A stretch of DNA of 64,000 nucleotides from Pyrenopolyporus hunteri (taxonomy: Eukaryota > Ascomycota > Sordariomycetes > Xylariales > Hypoxylaceae). The notes beneath the pieces were generated by a model, which was not told where the DNA came from, made no database searches, and saw nothing but the letters and a program-made list of their open reading frames with translations. How positions within the stretch are numbered: position 1 is the first letter of the stretch; the number at the start of each line of letters is the position of its first letter. The stretch covers positions 2,666,001 to 2,730,000 of the forward strand of contig CADCXC010000003.1 of assembly GCA_902806595.1 (NCBI GenBank). The letters are read 5' to 3'. Shown here one piece after another: positions 47,477 through 60,419 of the stretch. Made by a program: the position numbers and the translations under genes.

Positions 47477-50400
47477 ATGTGGGCAAGCAACTCAAGGGGT
47501 GAAGACTTTCGCCGCAGGGAGCCAGGCCTACCCATCAATGGATTACACGCAACCGAAAATACATCGGAGTCGGGGGTCCGTAGCGAACCTGATGGCCCTG
47601 GCATAGTCGCCAATGTCGAGGGCACTTGGGGCGAACGGGATGTGGGCGGCATTGATGAGCATGAAGCTATGGAGGAATTGGATGCGCTAAGGCGTAATCT
47701 CTCACATCTACACAAGACGAGAACGAGGGATACTCAGGCCGGTCGACACTTCGAAACCGCCAACCACTTATCAAGACGGCGTTCGAAGCAAGATGCACCC
47801 TCCGAAATTGATGCAGAAGAGAAGGGTGGGGTAGAAGAGGATGAATTCGAGCTAGGAAAGTTCATGCGCGAGGGTCACTTCGAAAAGCGAACGGAAGAGG
47901 GATCAGAGAAGCGAGTCGGTGTTATTTATAAACACCTCACCGTGAAAGGTATCGCCAGCACGTCTTCCTTCGTCCGTACCCTTCCAGATGCCGTGATTGG
48001 GACATTCGGGCCTGACCTATATCATATACTTTCGCGTTTCTTCCCTATCCTTCGATTCGGTCGGAAACAGCCAACACGGACGCTGATTAACGACTTCACC
48101 GGGTGTGTACGAGATGGCGAGATGATGCTCGTCTTGGGCCGTCCCGGCTCTGGGTGTAGCACGTTCCTTAAAGCCGTTAGTAATAACGGGAAATCATTTG
48201 CTGCCGTCGAGGGAGAAATCTCGTATGGCGGTATTCCGGCGAAGAAGCAGAAGAAAATGTATCGAGGAGAAGTCAATTACAACCCGGAGGATGATATTCA
48301 CTATGCCTCACTCAATGTTTGGCAGACATTGACCTTTGCTCTCATGAACAAGACGAAGAGGGGCGCCAAGGAAGAAGTTCCAATCATTGCTAATGCGCTA
48401 ATGAAGATGTTCGGTATCAGCCATACCAAGGTCAGTCGCACCCTGAACTAATTACTCGTTTCTTTCCTGGCATATGTTTTCGGGTTTAACGTTGTGTAAG
48501 TCATTTAAAATCAGACATCGCTGACTTAGTTATAGTATACGCTCATTGGTGACGATTACATACGCGGCGTGTCTGGTGGTGAGCGTAAACGTGTATCAAT
48601 TGCTGAGACACTGGCATCGAAGTCTACGGTTATGGTATGGGACAACTCGACGCGGGGCTTGGACGCCTCTACTGCCCTCGACTACGCGAAGTCATTGCGC
48701 ATCATGACAGACATTAGCAATCGGACGACCCTTGCGACGCTGTACCAAGCTGGTGAAGGGATCTATGAGCTCATGGACAAAGTCCTGGTTATTGACCAAG
48801 GTCGACAAATATTCTCCGGGCCAGCCAGGGACGCGAAGCAATACTTCATTGACCTCGGGTTTGAATGCCCGGAGAGGCAAACTACTGCAGATTTTCTAAC
48901 CGCGGTTACTGATCCGAACGAGAGACGATTTAGACCCGGATTTGAGGACCGAGCACCGAAGACCCCTGAGGAATTGGAAAAGGCCTTCCGAGACTCCCCA
49001 AACTACCAAAAATTGTTAGAAGACGTTCGTGATTATGAGGAGCATCTACGCCAGACAGACTTTGCAGATACAAAGAAGTTCGAGGGAGCGGTACGAGAAT
49101 CGAAGTCAAGGCATGTTGGCAAGAAGTCGCCTTACACGGTCTCTTTCACACGTCAAGTATGGGCGTGTACGAAACGAGAGTACTGGCTACTGCTAGGTGA
49201 TAAGACTTCGCTTGCGACAAGGTTATTCATTCTGGTTTCCGGTGGACTTATCGTCGGTTCACTCTATTACGGGGAGCCATTCTCCACCGCAGGAGCATTC
49301 AGTCGTGGCGGTGCCCTGTTTTTCGCCATCCTCTTCCCTGGTTGGCTTCAACTTGCAGAGCTCTCCAATGCCGTGTCAGGGCGCGCTGTCGTTGCGCGCC
49401 ATAGAGATTACGCGTTCTACCGCCCCTCTGCTATCCCGATAGCCCGCGTCCTCCTTGATATCCCATTCACATTCGTGCAAACCTGCGTCTTCGGTATTGC
49501 GACGTATTTCATGGCTAACTTAGATGTCGACGTGAGCAAGTTTTGGATTTATATGTTGTTCGTATATACGACGACTATAGCGACGGCTGCCTTGTTCCGA
49601 ATGTTCGCTAGCTTGTCGCCGGAAATTGACACAGCTGTGCGCTTCTCTACTCTTGCCATAAACCTATTTGTCATCTACACCGGATATGTCATTCCAAAAA
49701 CCCAGCTGCTGAGCGATTACATATGGTTTGGTTGGCTCTATTGGTTGAACCCGATGGCCTACAGTTTCGAGGCGGTCTTGACAAACGAGCTTTCGGACCG
49801 GATCATGGATTGTGCCCCAGAACAACTCGTTCCCCAAGGGCCCAACATTTTGCCAGAATATCAAGGATGCGCTCTTTCAGGATCTAGGCCTAATTCACGC
49901 GCCGTTGCTGGAAGTGATTACTTGCAGACCACCTTCGACTTCAACCGCTCAAACTTGTGGCGAAATTTCGGGATTGTGATCGTTCTCATGGTTGCGTATA
50001 TCTTCGTCACAGTCATCGCGACAGAGACACTAGATTTCTCATCTGAAGGTGGTGGCGCACTTGTCTTTAAGAAGAGCCGAAAAGCACTGAGCCGCGCACG
50101 GCAGGTTGCTGCACCAGAGGACGTTGAGAAACAAGGAGGTGTCACTAGTTGCGGGTCTTCAACGACTAGAGTTGGCGAGATCCATGGTACGGTCGAAGAG
50201 CCTCATGAAGCCCTCGAACAAGCCACGAAAAGCGATTCGATATTTACCTGGCAAGATATTGAATATACGGTGCCTTACGTCGGTGGCCAGCGTAAGCTTC
50301 TTAACAAGGTGAGCGGTTACGCGAAGCCCGGGGTTATGGTTGCGCTTATGGGCGCTTCCGGCGCTGGTAAATCCACACTCCTAAATACTCTGGCGCAGCG

Positions 50401-52339
50401 TCAGCGTGTTGGTGTTGTGTCCGGCGATATGTTGGTTGACGGGAAACCATTGGGACCTGAGTTTCAACGAAACACTGGTTTCTGTCTCCAGGGAGATCTC
50501 CATGACAGCACCCAAACGATCCGCGAAGCCATTGAATTTTCGGCTCTTTTGCGACAGGAAGCAACCATCCCCCGGTCCGAGAAACTGGCATACGTGGACA
50601 AGATTATGGACCTACTCGAGCTTAACGACCTTGAAGATGCAATCATTAGCTCCCTCGGAGTTGAGTTACGCAAACGGGTCACCATTGGCGTAGAGCTCGC
50701 TGCGAAGCCATCCCTCCTTTTATTCCTCGACGAGCCGACATCTGGCCTTGATTCTCAATCCGCCTACTCTATTGTTACTTTCCTTAGGAAGCTCTGCGCC
50801 GCCGGCCAAGCCATTATCTGCACGATCCACCAGCCGAGCTCCGTTTTAATCCAGCAATTTGATATGGTGCTTACTCTTAACCCTGGCGGAAATACGTGCT
50901 ATTTCGGTCCTATCGGAGAGAACGGAAAGGACGTTATAGAGTATTTCGCTCAGCGTGGAGCCATTTGCCCTCCTGGGAAGAACGTCGCCGAGTTCATCCT
51001 CGAGACTGCCACCCGACCCCATAGGCGGCCCGATGGTACCAGGGTTGACTGGAATGAGGAGTGGAGGAATAGTGAACAGGCGCGGAAACTTACAGAAGAG
51101 ATAGAAAGCCTTAAACGAATCCGCAGTACGGCGCCGCAGAATGATAAGGCTACAAACCAACGGTTGAAGGAGTATGCTGCGCCGGTTTGGTTGCAGACGG
51201 TCGAATTGACCAAGCGCATGTTTAGACAGTACTGGCGCAACCCGTCATATTTATACGGGAAATTATTCGCCGCGGTGCTCATCGGCATTTTTAACGGCTT
51301 CACCTTCTGGCAACTGGGGCACACTATCCAGGATATGCAGAACCGAATGTTCACCAACTTCTTGATCGCGGTCATCCCACCTACGGTCGTAAACGCCGTG
51401 GTGCCCAAGTTCGACAAGAACATGGAATTGTGGCAAGCTCGCGAGTACCCGTCTCGTATATATGGTTGGGTCGCTTTCTGTACAGCCAACATCGTTGCCG
51501 AGCTTCCTGGTGCCGTGATCTCAGGCGTCCTATACTGGGCACTATGGTACTGGCCCGCTGGCCTCCCCTACGAAAGTTCGGTTTCGGGTTACTCATTCCT
51601 GATGACGGTGCTTATCTTCTTATTCATGAACAGCTGGGGTCAATGGGTCCGCGCATTTGCCCCTAGTCTCAAAGTCATCGATAACGTGAGTTCTAGACTT
51701 GAACGACGTAAATGAATCTACATTACTAACGTACCATGTACAGATACTACCGTTCTTTTACACAGTGTTCGGCTTATTCAACGGTGTGGTCAGGAGTTAC
51801 TCGACGCTCAACGTATTCTGGCGGTCTTGGATGTACTGGGCTAACCCGGCGACATACTGGATTGGCGGTATGTTGGCAGCAACTCTCGATGGCGTCCCGG
51901 TCTACTGCGATCCGTCAGAGACTGCACAGTTTGACGCTCCTCCGAACCAAACTTGCCAATCGTATGCTGGCGATTTCGCGCGGTCGGCTGGAGGTTACCT
52001 GCTCAACCCAGACGCGACTAGCAACTGCCAGTATTGCCCCTACAGCGTCGGCAATCAGTATCTCGCTACCCTAAACATTGAGGCGAGCGATAAATGGCGG
52101 AGTAAGTTACCAAATCTACATTCTATCATTTCTTCAGAATGTATTCTAATACAGGGATATTAGATTTCGGTATCATCCTAGCCTTCTGCATTTCGAACTG
52201 GGCACTCGTGTACTTTTTTATCTACACCGTACGCATTCGTGGCTGGAGTTTCGGGGTCGGCTACATTTTTAGTGGCCCAGGGAAGCTCATCGGTGCGATA
52301 AAGACATCGTTCAAGCGACCCAGCCGAAAAGATGGTTGA
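47477..52339 (+). CDS. PDR-type (ABCG full-size) ABC transporter
   Basis: Four exons, 47477-48430, 48536-51685, 51744-52101 and 52155-52339, joined across introns of 105, 58 and 53 nt (GTCAGT, GTGAGT and GTAAGT donors), give 1548 residues, normal for the family. The layout is the reverse (NBD-TMD)2 of pleiotropic drug resistance pumps. NBD1 has the typical degenerate Walker A GRPGSGCSTFLK (about 221, Cys for Lys), signature VSGGERKRVSIAE and DNSTRGLDAS. NBD2 has canonical GASGAGKSTLLN (about 923), the degenerate signature GVELRKRVTIG and LLLFLDEPTSGLDSQ. The two membrane domains each show about six hydrophobic segments; the last transmembrane helices are in the short exons 3 and 4. It is a plasma-membrane exporter of hydrophobic compounds. 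The neighbouring monooxygenase suggests a shared role in detoxification or metabolite export, which is inference. Confidence 0.93.
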
Positions 52340-53773
52340 GAGTCCGGTACTATGACACCATAACGGCAGGTCATGACAGGAGGATATGAGATTTTATCTA
52401 AAATGCATCCGTCGGCCTCCAAGGAAGGTTGGCGGACTGGACAAATCACATAAAAATATTCCGGAAGACATATAAAAGCTGAATCTACCAGTTGCCACGC
52501 TAGGGGAAACGTCACATTTGCTTATTCCGCATCTTGGATATAAGGGGTTGGGGTTTACGGCTGCTTAACATTGATATTAGAACAGGCTAGGTCCGCCAGC
52601 GGCTACGTATACCTCGTTATTTAAGTAGATTAAAGGCTATTTAATCTAAAAGTTTCAAATCATTATACTCGTAGTAAGGACAGAGATGGCGGAGTGGGCT
52701 GGAATAGGGATTAATCGTCTGGCGGAGGTACGGGCCCGAACTTCTCTACCACACTGTTTGAGCACGTAGCTATCTCTCTCGCGGGGCCTTCCAAGCCATT
52801 AATGAAGTTTTGTAGATCAGCAAGAATTTTCCCGTCTAAATTCAAGTCATCTCCAGACGAGAGACATAAAGGAATAGAAGGGAGGCCTTACGACACGAAT
52901 TCGAAAATTTCAGGGGAAATAATAGGAGGTAAATCAAGTCCAAGAACGGAGTCCACTGAGATCAGTAGTCACTCAAGCACAATACTGTATATAGCGGTGA
53001 TTACCACATCCTACGGGTTAAACTATAGCCCAGACCCCTGAATATGGCGGACGAGGACGAGAAAATGTTATAGCCGAGCAGCTCTAACCTATGTACACCT
53101 AGGTACTAGGTATGTGTAGTTCTAGTCGTCTAGAGGGATGACAAAGCCTCATACCACCTGGGTAATCCCGAAATGGCGCGTTGTTCAACAGTTGTAGTAT
53201 CTCTATAACACCTGAATCAGATAAGTACCACTTAATCTACCTACAATAGTAATAGCATGCGCCATAAGACAGGCCCTCTTCCGGTTTACGTGACGGAGCA
53301 TAGTATGTGTCTGGTATCACCATAATTCAGTTTGCATGTCGTTATCCATCAAGTAAGCATATCTTCCCCTATCGGGTCTATTAAAGAACGATGATTCATC
53401 GACATGTAAAATATATTTGCGACAATTTTAGTGATGATACTTACCTACCTAAGCTGGTACATACTTATTTGGATTGAATCCCTCCAGCGACGGCAGTCTG
53501 ATAACCATCCACGTACGCAGTCTGGCACTCATCCATCATGTAGTATATCTGTCAATTAGTACATTGTGTGTTCTCTATATTAAGAAGGAAGGCAGTAAGT
53601 AAACCTACCTACCTCTCACCCATACATATACACCTCTCATCCCCGTTCTTAGCATTAAGGGCATCCTCTGTCGATCTGAACTTTCAGATTATTAAGGCAG
53701 GCTGAGGCGAATGCGAATGAAAGGTGCACCTTTAGTCCAAAAAATAACGACGACAACCACGAAAGAGAGAACG
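52340..53773. other. Spacer downstream of the ABC transporter
   Basis: No supported gene. Contains TACCTACCT motif copies near 53445 and 53605-53615. Short frames lack recognisable features. Confidence 0.55.
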
Positions 53774-54028
53774 ATGGGTTCATGTCTTAGTTTATGCACT
53801 TTGGCGGGATCCGGATCCAATAGTCGAGCTAGGGAAACCCATACTAAATCTAAACGCCACCACCGACACGGTCACCATCGTTCTCCCTATCATCATTCCC
53901 GTCACCAAAATTCCCACGGCCATCATCATCGCCATCATCGCCGTGAACATCACCAGCCCCGACCAAGCTCGTACATTTATGACAGAAGTTTCGTATTCCC
54001 ACCCCGTCCACTTAAATACGAGGACTAG
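53774..54028 (+). CDS. Small His-rich protein with N-myristoylation/palmitoylation-type start
   Basis: An 84-residue frame starting MGSCLSLCTLAGSGS. Gly2 and Ser6 fit the N-myristoylation consensus, and Cys4 and Cys8 are placed for palmitoylation. The middle (about 28-65) is unusually rich in His and Arg (for example HRHGHHRSPYHHSRHQ), and the end is SSYIYDRSFVFPPRPLKYED. An upstream in-frame ATG (53711) would add 21 residues and bury the lipidation signal, so the internal ATG at 53774 is preferred. If real, the protein would sit on the plasma or an internal membrane with a polybasic, metal-binding-like tail. I recognise no family. No intron is needed. Confidence 0.5.
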   Translation: MGSCLSLCTLAGSGSNSRARETHTKSKRHHRHGHHRSPYHHSRHQNSHGHHHRHHRREHHQPRPSSYIYDRSFVFPPRPLKYED

Positions 54029-55895
54029 GGTATATTAGGGGTTATGGTATCAGTGCTACTTGGCTAGCCGTTCCACAGAGGCTGACAGTAAGCCCTTTCG
54101 ACTGGTGAAATAAATAAATATCATTTTACTCAACAAAGCTTCCATACTTTGGTCCTTGTGTCCATTAGGCATTGCTATAGTGACCGTAAATGATCATTGT
54201 AATTGCTAGTCAAATCCTAAATCCCGATACGTTAGGCCGGAAACATCGTTAGTAAAGAGGTACCTAATCACCTATATAATCTGGGAAGGTTTTACACATG
54301 TCTTCATATTCGCTTTCCCTCTGATTTAGGGTAGGTTATTCAGGGTATCCAATGAGGAAAATGAATTATACAAGAAGCACTCATGAGTCACGAAGACGAC
54401 ACATAGTTGAGCCTTATTCCCACGCAGTCGAGTATTAGTAGCTACCGAGTCAGGTCATGGTCATGAGGCGCTAGTAGCGTCCACGTTAGACAAAGTATAT
54501 ATGAAGTTTTCAACTTGTGGATGCTACTTTGGGTTTATGGAGGCTCTTTTCTTTTAAACCTTCCTCTACAGTTCCTACCCCTGGCGGGTAAACTTGGCAA
54601 CTAAGGTGCGGAATTCGAGATAGCTGCCGAACGTTTTGATCTCCGTAATTCAGACCGAAGCAAAGCCATAAGCGCAAAGACAGTCATGGGACAATTTATC
54701 AGCAAACAAGAGTGGAAATCCACACAACACAGATTTAGGTTAAACCGCAATGGTGCGTCGGGTACCCCAGGGCAGCCACCCATTCCCCCAGCTGCTCGCA
54801 ACGATGGACCGTGTTATTTACCTATAAGACCTGCCCGGAGCCGCCCTACGGAACCAAGAGGCATATGAGACCATATCAACCGACCAAGGTCTGTAGTGGC
54901 CTAGGATATAGCGGCGTATATTCATGGTATAGGTAATAAATATAGAAGATATTCATCATACATTTTCAATTCTAACTTTCAGCAGGGGTCTTTACACATC
55001 TACCTAGCAACAATTAGTGTATTGAACACTTGAAGTCATCGCGTACCATCCGTTCCGCCGACGAGCTTCCCTGTTACTGTATGCAGAAAACCTCTCAACA
55101 ATCAAATGAAACTTGTACCTACATGACGTTAAGGGGACACTAATGTCCAAGTCCGGGGAGCTACGGAAGCCAACCGGTATCCCGGGATCTCGGTATTGCA
55201 TCATATTACAGATCAGCCTATACAACCTACTTGTGTACCCTATGTATGTAAATCCGCTTGGATAGGAACAATCTTTTGATCTCGCATTAGGCCCTTAAGG
55301 TTTTTGGGAAAAGGAGGTGGGTACATAGCTCGCATGCCATTGGGAGCCAATGATACGTGTATTCGGATGTAGATAGCTTCCCTCAAGGTGCTAGCCGCTG
55401 ATTGGATCGTCAACTACCGGTACTGAGTCCGAAAAAGAGCTTACCTGCCTGCTATGTAAGGCCTAACAATTCTTTACCAAGGAATGGAAAACGCCGGCGC
55501 TTTGTTGGATCGACATGATTCGCTTTTTATGCTTCATAAGGTGGGCAGCTTGAACGTTAACCAGACCTGCCCCTGGCCCCGGCGTTCTAAGTCCCCCATT
55601 CATGCCTCTACCCCAAACACCGATACGCAACCATGACTCGCCTGCAAGCTTTGACTCCAGCTCCTCAGATCCAGTTTCCAAGCTCTAGTTGGAATGGCGC
55701 AATCCAATCCGGATACCGCGTTACCTAGTGGGCGGCGGACTCTGCGAAGCTCTCTCCCCCCCCGCGGAGCTCTGAATTCCCTCAATATTACCTTGACTAA
55801 CCGGCGGACGGGGCTAATGCCACCACATCCCCGCGAACGGGAGACTATCGTGGACCAAGCAAAACTTATTCAGCTACACCAACGCGCAGCGAGTA

Positions 55896-55937
55896 GGTAA
55901 GTACCTAGGTAGGTAGGTAGGTATGTAGGTAGGTAGG
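55896..55937. repeat. (GGTA)n tandem, longest AGGT run in the window
   Basis: About nine to ten consecutive AGGT units with a few substitutions and a single ACCT inversion near its start. It may be the tandem precursor form of the dispersed palindrome. Confidence 0.8.
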
Positions 55938-58675
55938 GGGGACCCTGGAGATAAGCTTAGGCAGATTTCGCATTGGGTAGCTTAAGGTAGCTGGCACACA
56001 GCTTTGCCCTCCGGGTCTTCGAATTACGTCGCGAGCACCGTATCTGTTGGCTGCGTCGGTTGCGTTCGATTACCGCAGGCGCACGCACGTTTATCTAAGG
56101 GTGGGTGGTGGGAAGGGGACACGGGGCGCACACAAATCCCTACGCGCATGTGTGCCGGGCGCCAATCTAGACCCCAGGGCGAGATACGGCTCGTTTCACC
56201 CTATGGTTCGCTGATAATCCAAGATGGGGGGGAGAGAGAGAAGTAAGGAAAGAAGAAAAAAAAAAAAGGCGGAGGGTTTCACTGCGTGATGACATCGCCG
56301 TGCAGACTGCACGATGATGAAAAGGACCCTGATCGTCGCATTTTGGCTGAATAGGATAATTCGGGACTTCCCCTCGGACCAACCAGGGCGCGCCAACGTC
56401 TATGACATAGGCGAGTATTAGAGAGAGAGATAGGGGACCTTCCTGTTTTTCCTTCACCCCCCTACGCGCCGCATGTGGTTTGCAGGTATCTTGAGGTCTG
56501 CGGAGGGTTGCAATGTTCCCCTCACCCTCGCGCACGGAGACCTTGCCGAACCTCTTCTTGCGAATGGCAGGATTCGAGGATCTGTGGTGATGTAGTCGTG
56601 GCTTGGCGTGCTTGGTCGGAGTCGACTATCATGATGTCGCACTGCAGTAATGTAGACAGGTAGATAGATAATACCAGCCGAGCTGTTTCTGCGCGCATTA
56701 TCAAATTCGCATATTTGGGATAAGCGCAGCGTTGTGATTGATTGCCTGCTCGGGGATCTGACTCGCGGCAGTTATTGAGATCAGATGGTATGACATTGGA
56801 TGGTTATGGTATGGTCGGGTCGAGATAAAGCTCCTTCGACTCACATGGGTGGTGCTATGACAAGATACCTCGAAGCTTGGTCCTCCTGTTGGTCATGTAA
56901 TGGTAGCGTAAGGGTCTTCGGGTAGGATTGGTGACTGCTCGGCTATCATGTCTATCATGGCGGTGACCCAGCTTCTCAATCCACTACCCGTATTTTTATG
57001 ACATATGACGAGACGTATGAACGTGCCTGACATACGCCCATTAGTTGGGTAGGTAGGTTTTGTGTAAAAGTCCATCAGGGCGAATGACCAGGAATGCTGG
57101 GATAGCGAAGCCTCATTTCCTCCGCGAGGACGGTCCGGCATTCATTAAACGCGTGTTGGCTGCATAACAGATAACGCGTACCGAAACAACGGAGGCTGAC
57201 ACCATAGTATCAAAGTATCATGGGATTCCCGTCCACGTTCAAGGCAATCTAGCCTCTATCCATCCGGTAGTGGGAATGTTTCGGAATGATTGCCCGCCTT
57301 GTCAGAAGCTAAGACAACGGTCGAAGCATTCGTCGCGCGCCGGTCCCTTATCGTTGGGCGCTAGCCTTTCATCCGTTCCTTTTCATCTTGGAATGCGGCA
57401 TCTAGTGCCCGCGCCCTGGCCCGCCGGGAGCAATGGGAGTGGCCGCGTATGCGTATGCGAATGCGTACATATGTGTATGTAGGTAGGTATATGCGCATGT
57501 ACGCTGCATCAGAATCGCCGACCTAGGCGATAGACGAAGGTCTCGAACTCGAGCACGCGGCGCACATCGGCTTCATTCATATCTTTAAATTGGAGAGTGA
57601 GATAGATGGACATGGCCCCCTGAGGCACCTTTATCTGGCTTGGAACCGTAGCGAATTGAGTGCAACGTATTCGGCCGGGGGGTGCGTATCCTTTCAGGGG
57701 AACCCGATGTTCAGAGTATTGTTCAGGAAGCCTTCGACCGGCAGAAGCATATACACTTATAAAGGAAGAAGCAGTTCAAACGATATAGCACTGGTCATTC
57801 AAATCAGACGGGTCACAAGTAACAGCACCGTTGGAAAAGTAAGCAAAGTAAAGATCTTCAGGTGCTGTAATAACGAAACGACGATCGTATCATTGGAATT
57901 CTCGACTACCATAGTATCGATCATAATATCAAAAGCATTCATTAGTTCAGTTCCCACGTCCCTTTTTTATGTCCAAACGTCCTAGATATGCCTTTCGTGT
58001 ATTCACCCATGAGCCCGCCGGTACCCGTATGCTTTCCTTAATCAAACCTGTCCGAGGTCTATGGTACCCGCATGCTCCAAAGTATTCCCAATTGGACGCC
58101 GTAAAAACAATGCAACCCGACCGAAAGCTCGTAGTACCACCGCGCGCCAAGACTGAAAAGGGGGTATCGAATATCCACATAATTCATTTATTCGAAACGG
58201 GAAGAGAGATCACGCAAAGAGGAACGCCCTCCGCGAGCGACCGGCGGAGTGGGAGAGGCGACATGGGTTAGGGGAGGGGGGCGATAATATGTATGCGAGA
58301 GAAGAAATACGAGAATCCCCTCGCGGGAGGGAAGCGAGCAAGCAGCTTTTGCAGGATGCTGACCGTACGATGCTGGTTCTATGGCTTGGTAGCGATCCAG
58401 CTGTCGAGTTGATCCGGCGGGACGAAGGAGGAGCAGCGAAGAGAAAAACAAAACAAAAAAACACATAAACGCGCCCACGATGGCCCAGCTAGGTAGGTAC
58501 TCCCGTGGTCACCGACGCAAAGGGACCCGAAGGACTTGAAAAACCATGGTCGGCCCCCATGCTGCATGTGCTCGTAAATGGAGACAGCGTCGGACGCGAA
58601 AGACTGCCGTGCGTCTTCCGAAATGACCGGGCGGGCAGGAGAATTGAAAACTGATTGATGCGTTTGCCCATTGTG

Positions 58676-58704
58676 TGCGGATTGTGTGCGGATTGTGTGT
58701 GTGA
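58676..58704. repeat. Tandem 11-mer GGATTGTGTGC
   Basis: Two to three direct copies in the gene-poor region, followed by a TG run. Confidence 0.75.
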
Positions 58705-59391
58705 TTGCATGCGTTCGTCTCCCCGCCGGCGCCATTGGAGGGAGCCATAAGCAGGTTAACGTCACAGGAGCCAGGCCGGCTGGGGGTGATTTAGTATCTG
58801 CCGGGGCCAGGACGGGGTTGCGGAGCGGTGATTGGTTCGTCGACGGCATGGGAACCCACAGGGCAGGAGATTAGCGAGTCCGGATTGGCCTGTGGTGTTT
58901 GGGTCAAGATGCGTATGACGTGTGAAGCTCCATCGTGGTAGGAGTCGAAACAGGCCGGGGTCGTTCGAGAGGAGGGACACATGTTAGTGTCTTTTTTTTC
59001 CGAGACCGTCTGATTCCCACCCCCGCTGCTGTCATTGTTGGCTCGTTTATGTACTTGCTTGGGTCCTTAGAAGAAACAACGAGTCCTTGAGGCTGGATAG
59101 CCGCCATACAAGTCAAGGTCGCGATGTTTGCGTGGCGGTGTAGATTGAATTGAAAAAAGAAAAAAAAAGATTTTCAATCCATCATTGCCCCTGACTGTAC
59201 CTAATATAGAGAGCCCAATCATGAATCCTAATTCATCCTTGGCCAGTGGTATCGTGACACCGACTGGTTGGTTGAGATAAGATGTTAACAATGCGATGCT
59301 GCGCTTATAGCTGCGCCTCGCACCCAACGTCTGCATTCACCGGCTGAACGAGTCCTGCGCGAGTCCCGCGCAAATCGACGATGGGCACATG

Positions 59392-59455
59392 CTCCAAGCT
59401 CCAAGCTCCGTGCTCCGCGCTTCGTGCTTCATGCTTCATGCTTCATGCTTCTCAG
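59392..59455. repeat. Seven-base minisatellite (GCTTCAT and variants)
   Basis: About nine units of a heptamer: first GCTCCAA, then GCTCCGT/GCTTCGT, then three GCTTCAT copies. The gradient of variants suggests slippage expansion at the right end. Confidence 0.85.
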
Positions 59456-60419
59456 AAGCCGCGTGTCCTCTCGTTTCAGCCCCCCCCCTCGTGCTAAGAC
59501 CAGACACCCCATTCCTGCAGATAGAAATCCCGTAATACCAACATGCGATTCTCCAAATCGCATCGGGGAAAAAATAGAAACACATTGCTGGTAAGTAATA
59601 TGGGGTAGTAGGGAGGGCCCGATCCAAGAAAAGGAATAGAAATAAAAACAAAAATAAGACAACCAACGTTCTCCAGATCTGACGGGTGGCGAATCTGCGA
59701 GATGAGCCGGGAGAGCGTCCGCTAAGGTTCCTCCTTTGTCGCTAGCTGCCATTTGTCCCCATATGGGATACGAGACACGGGACAGCGAAAGTTGCTATTG
59801 TTTTGAGCCGTTCCCTGTCAAGGCGTACAGTATATTGGAGAAGGTCGACCTACTGCGACCCGAGGTTTGGGGTCCGGGGGTGGTGGCGAAATGAACAATC
59901 GGAAAATCCACTCGGCCAAGAGGGATGGGAGTGTGAGCGTAGGTAAGATGGGAGAATATTACATATGGTGATATGGTAAAAAATAAATCCCTGTGAGTCG
60001 GTATATGAATCTGTATGGTAAGAGATGTATGCAGCCGTCGCTGAATCTAGACATCTCGGAATAAGTTATCCATGCAGATGCAGCGGAATGTCGTAAGCTG
60101 TCGTCCTGTCGTCTGTTCGTCCTGCTATTACTTCCTTTGCGCAGAGTGCGCACATACAGATTATATAGCACCTCCGGGGAATGCCATTCGTTGGCTTTCC
60201 ACCTTTCACGGAGGTCTGAGAATGCGATTTGTTCAAATCCATGTTTCCTCGTGGCAAAAACTCCATGGCAATGCTGGCAATCTTTGTTTGGGCCGGAAAT
60301 GCGTCGTCGAGTCGTATTCGTAGTGTAAGGGATTCCGTGTCGAGCCGCCTGTCGACTTTCTCTCTTTCTTTCTTTCTGTCTCACTCTCTCCCTCCCTATA
60401 TCGCTCGGGGACGTGGTAC

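Larger units (their letters stand above)
54029..60419. other. Gene-poor region of 6.4 kb
   Basis: No gene is supported with confidence. It contains a 60-codon frame at 54686-54868 starting MGQFISKQEW; a 68-codon frame at 55694-55900 that ends next to a GTAAGT donor-like site; a long AGGT tandem at 55896-55937; a poly-A/purine tract at 56239-56270; a (GGATTGTGTGC)-type repeat at 58676-58704; and a heptamer minisatellite at 59392-59455. Composition becomes more GC- and pyrimidine-rich after 56 kb, as in long promoters or leaders of regulatory genes. Confidence 0.5.

Noticed and set aside
58379..58849. 156-codon minus-strand frame
   Set aside because: No motif, overlaps several other frames, and spans simple repeats; composition is not protein-like.
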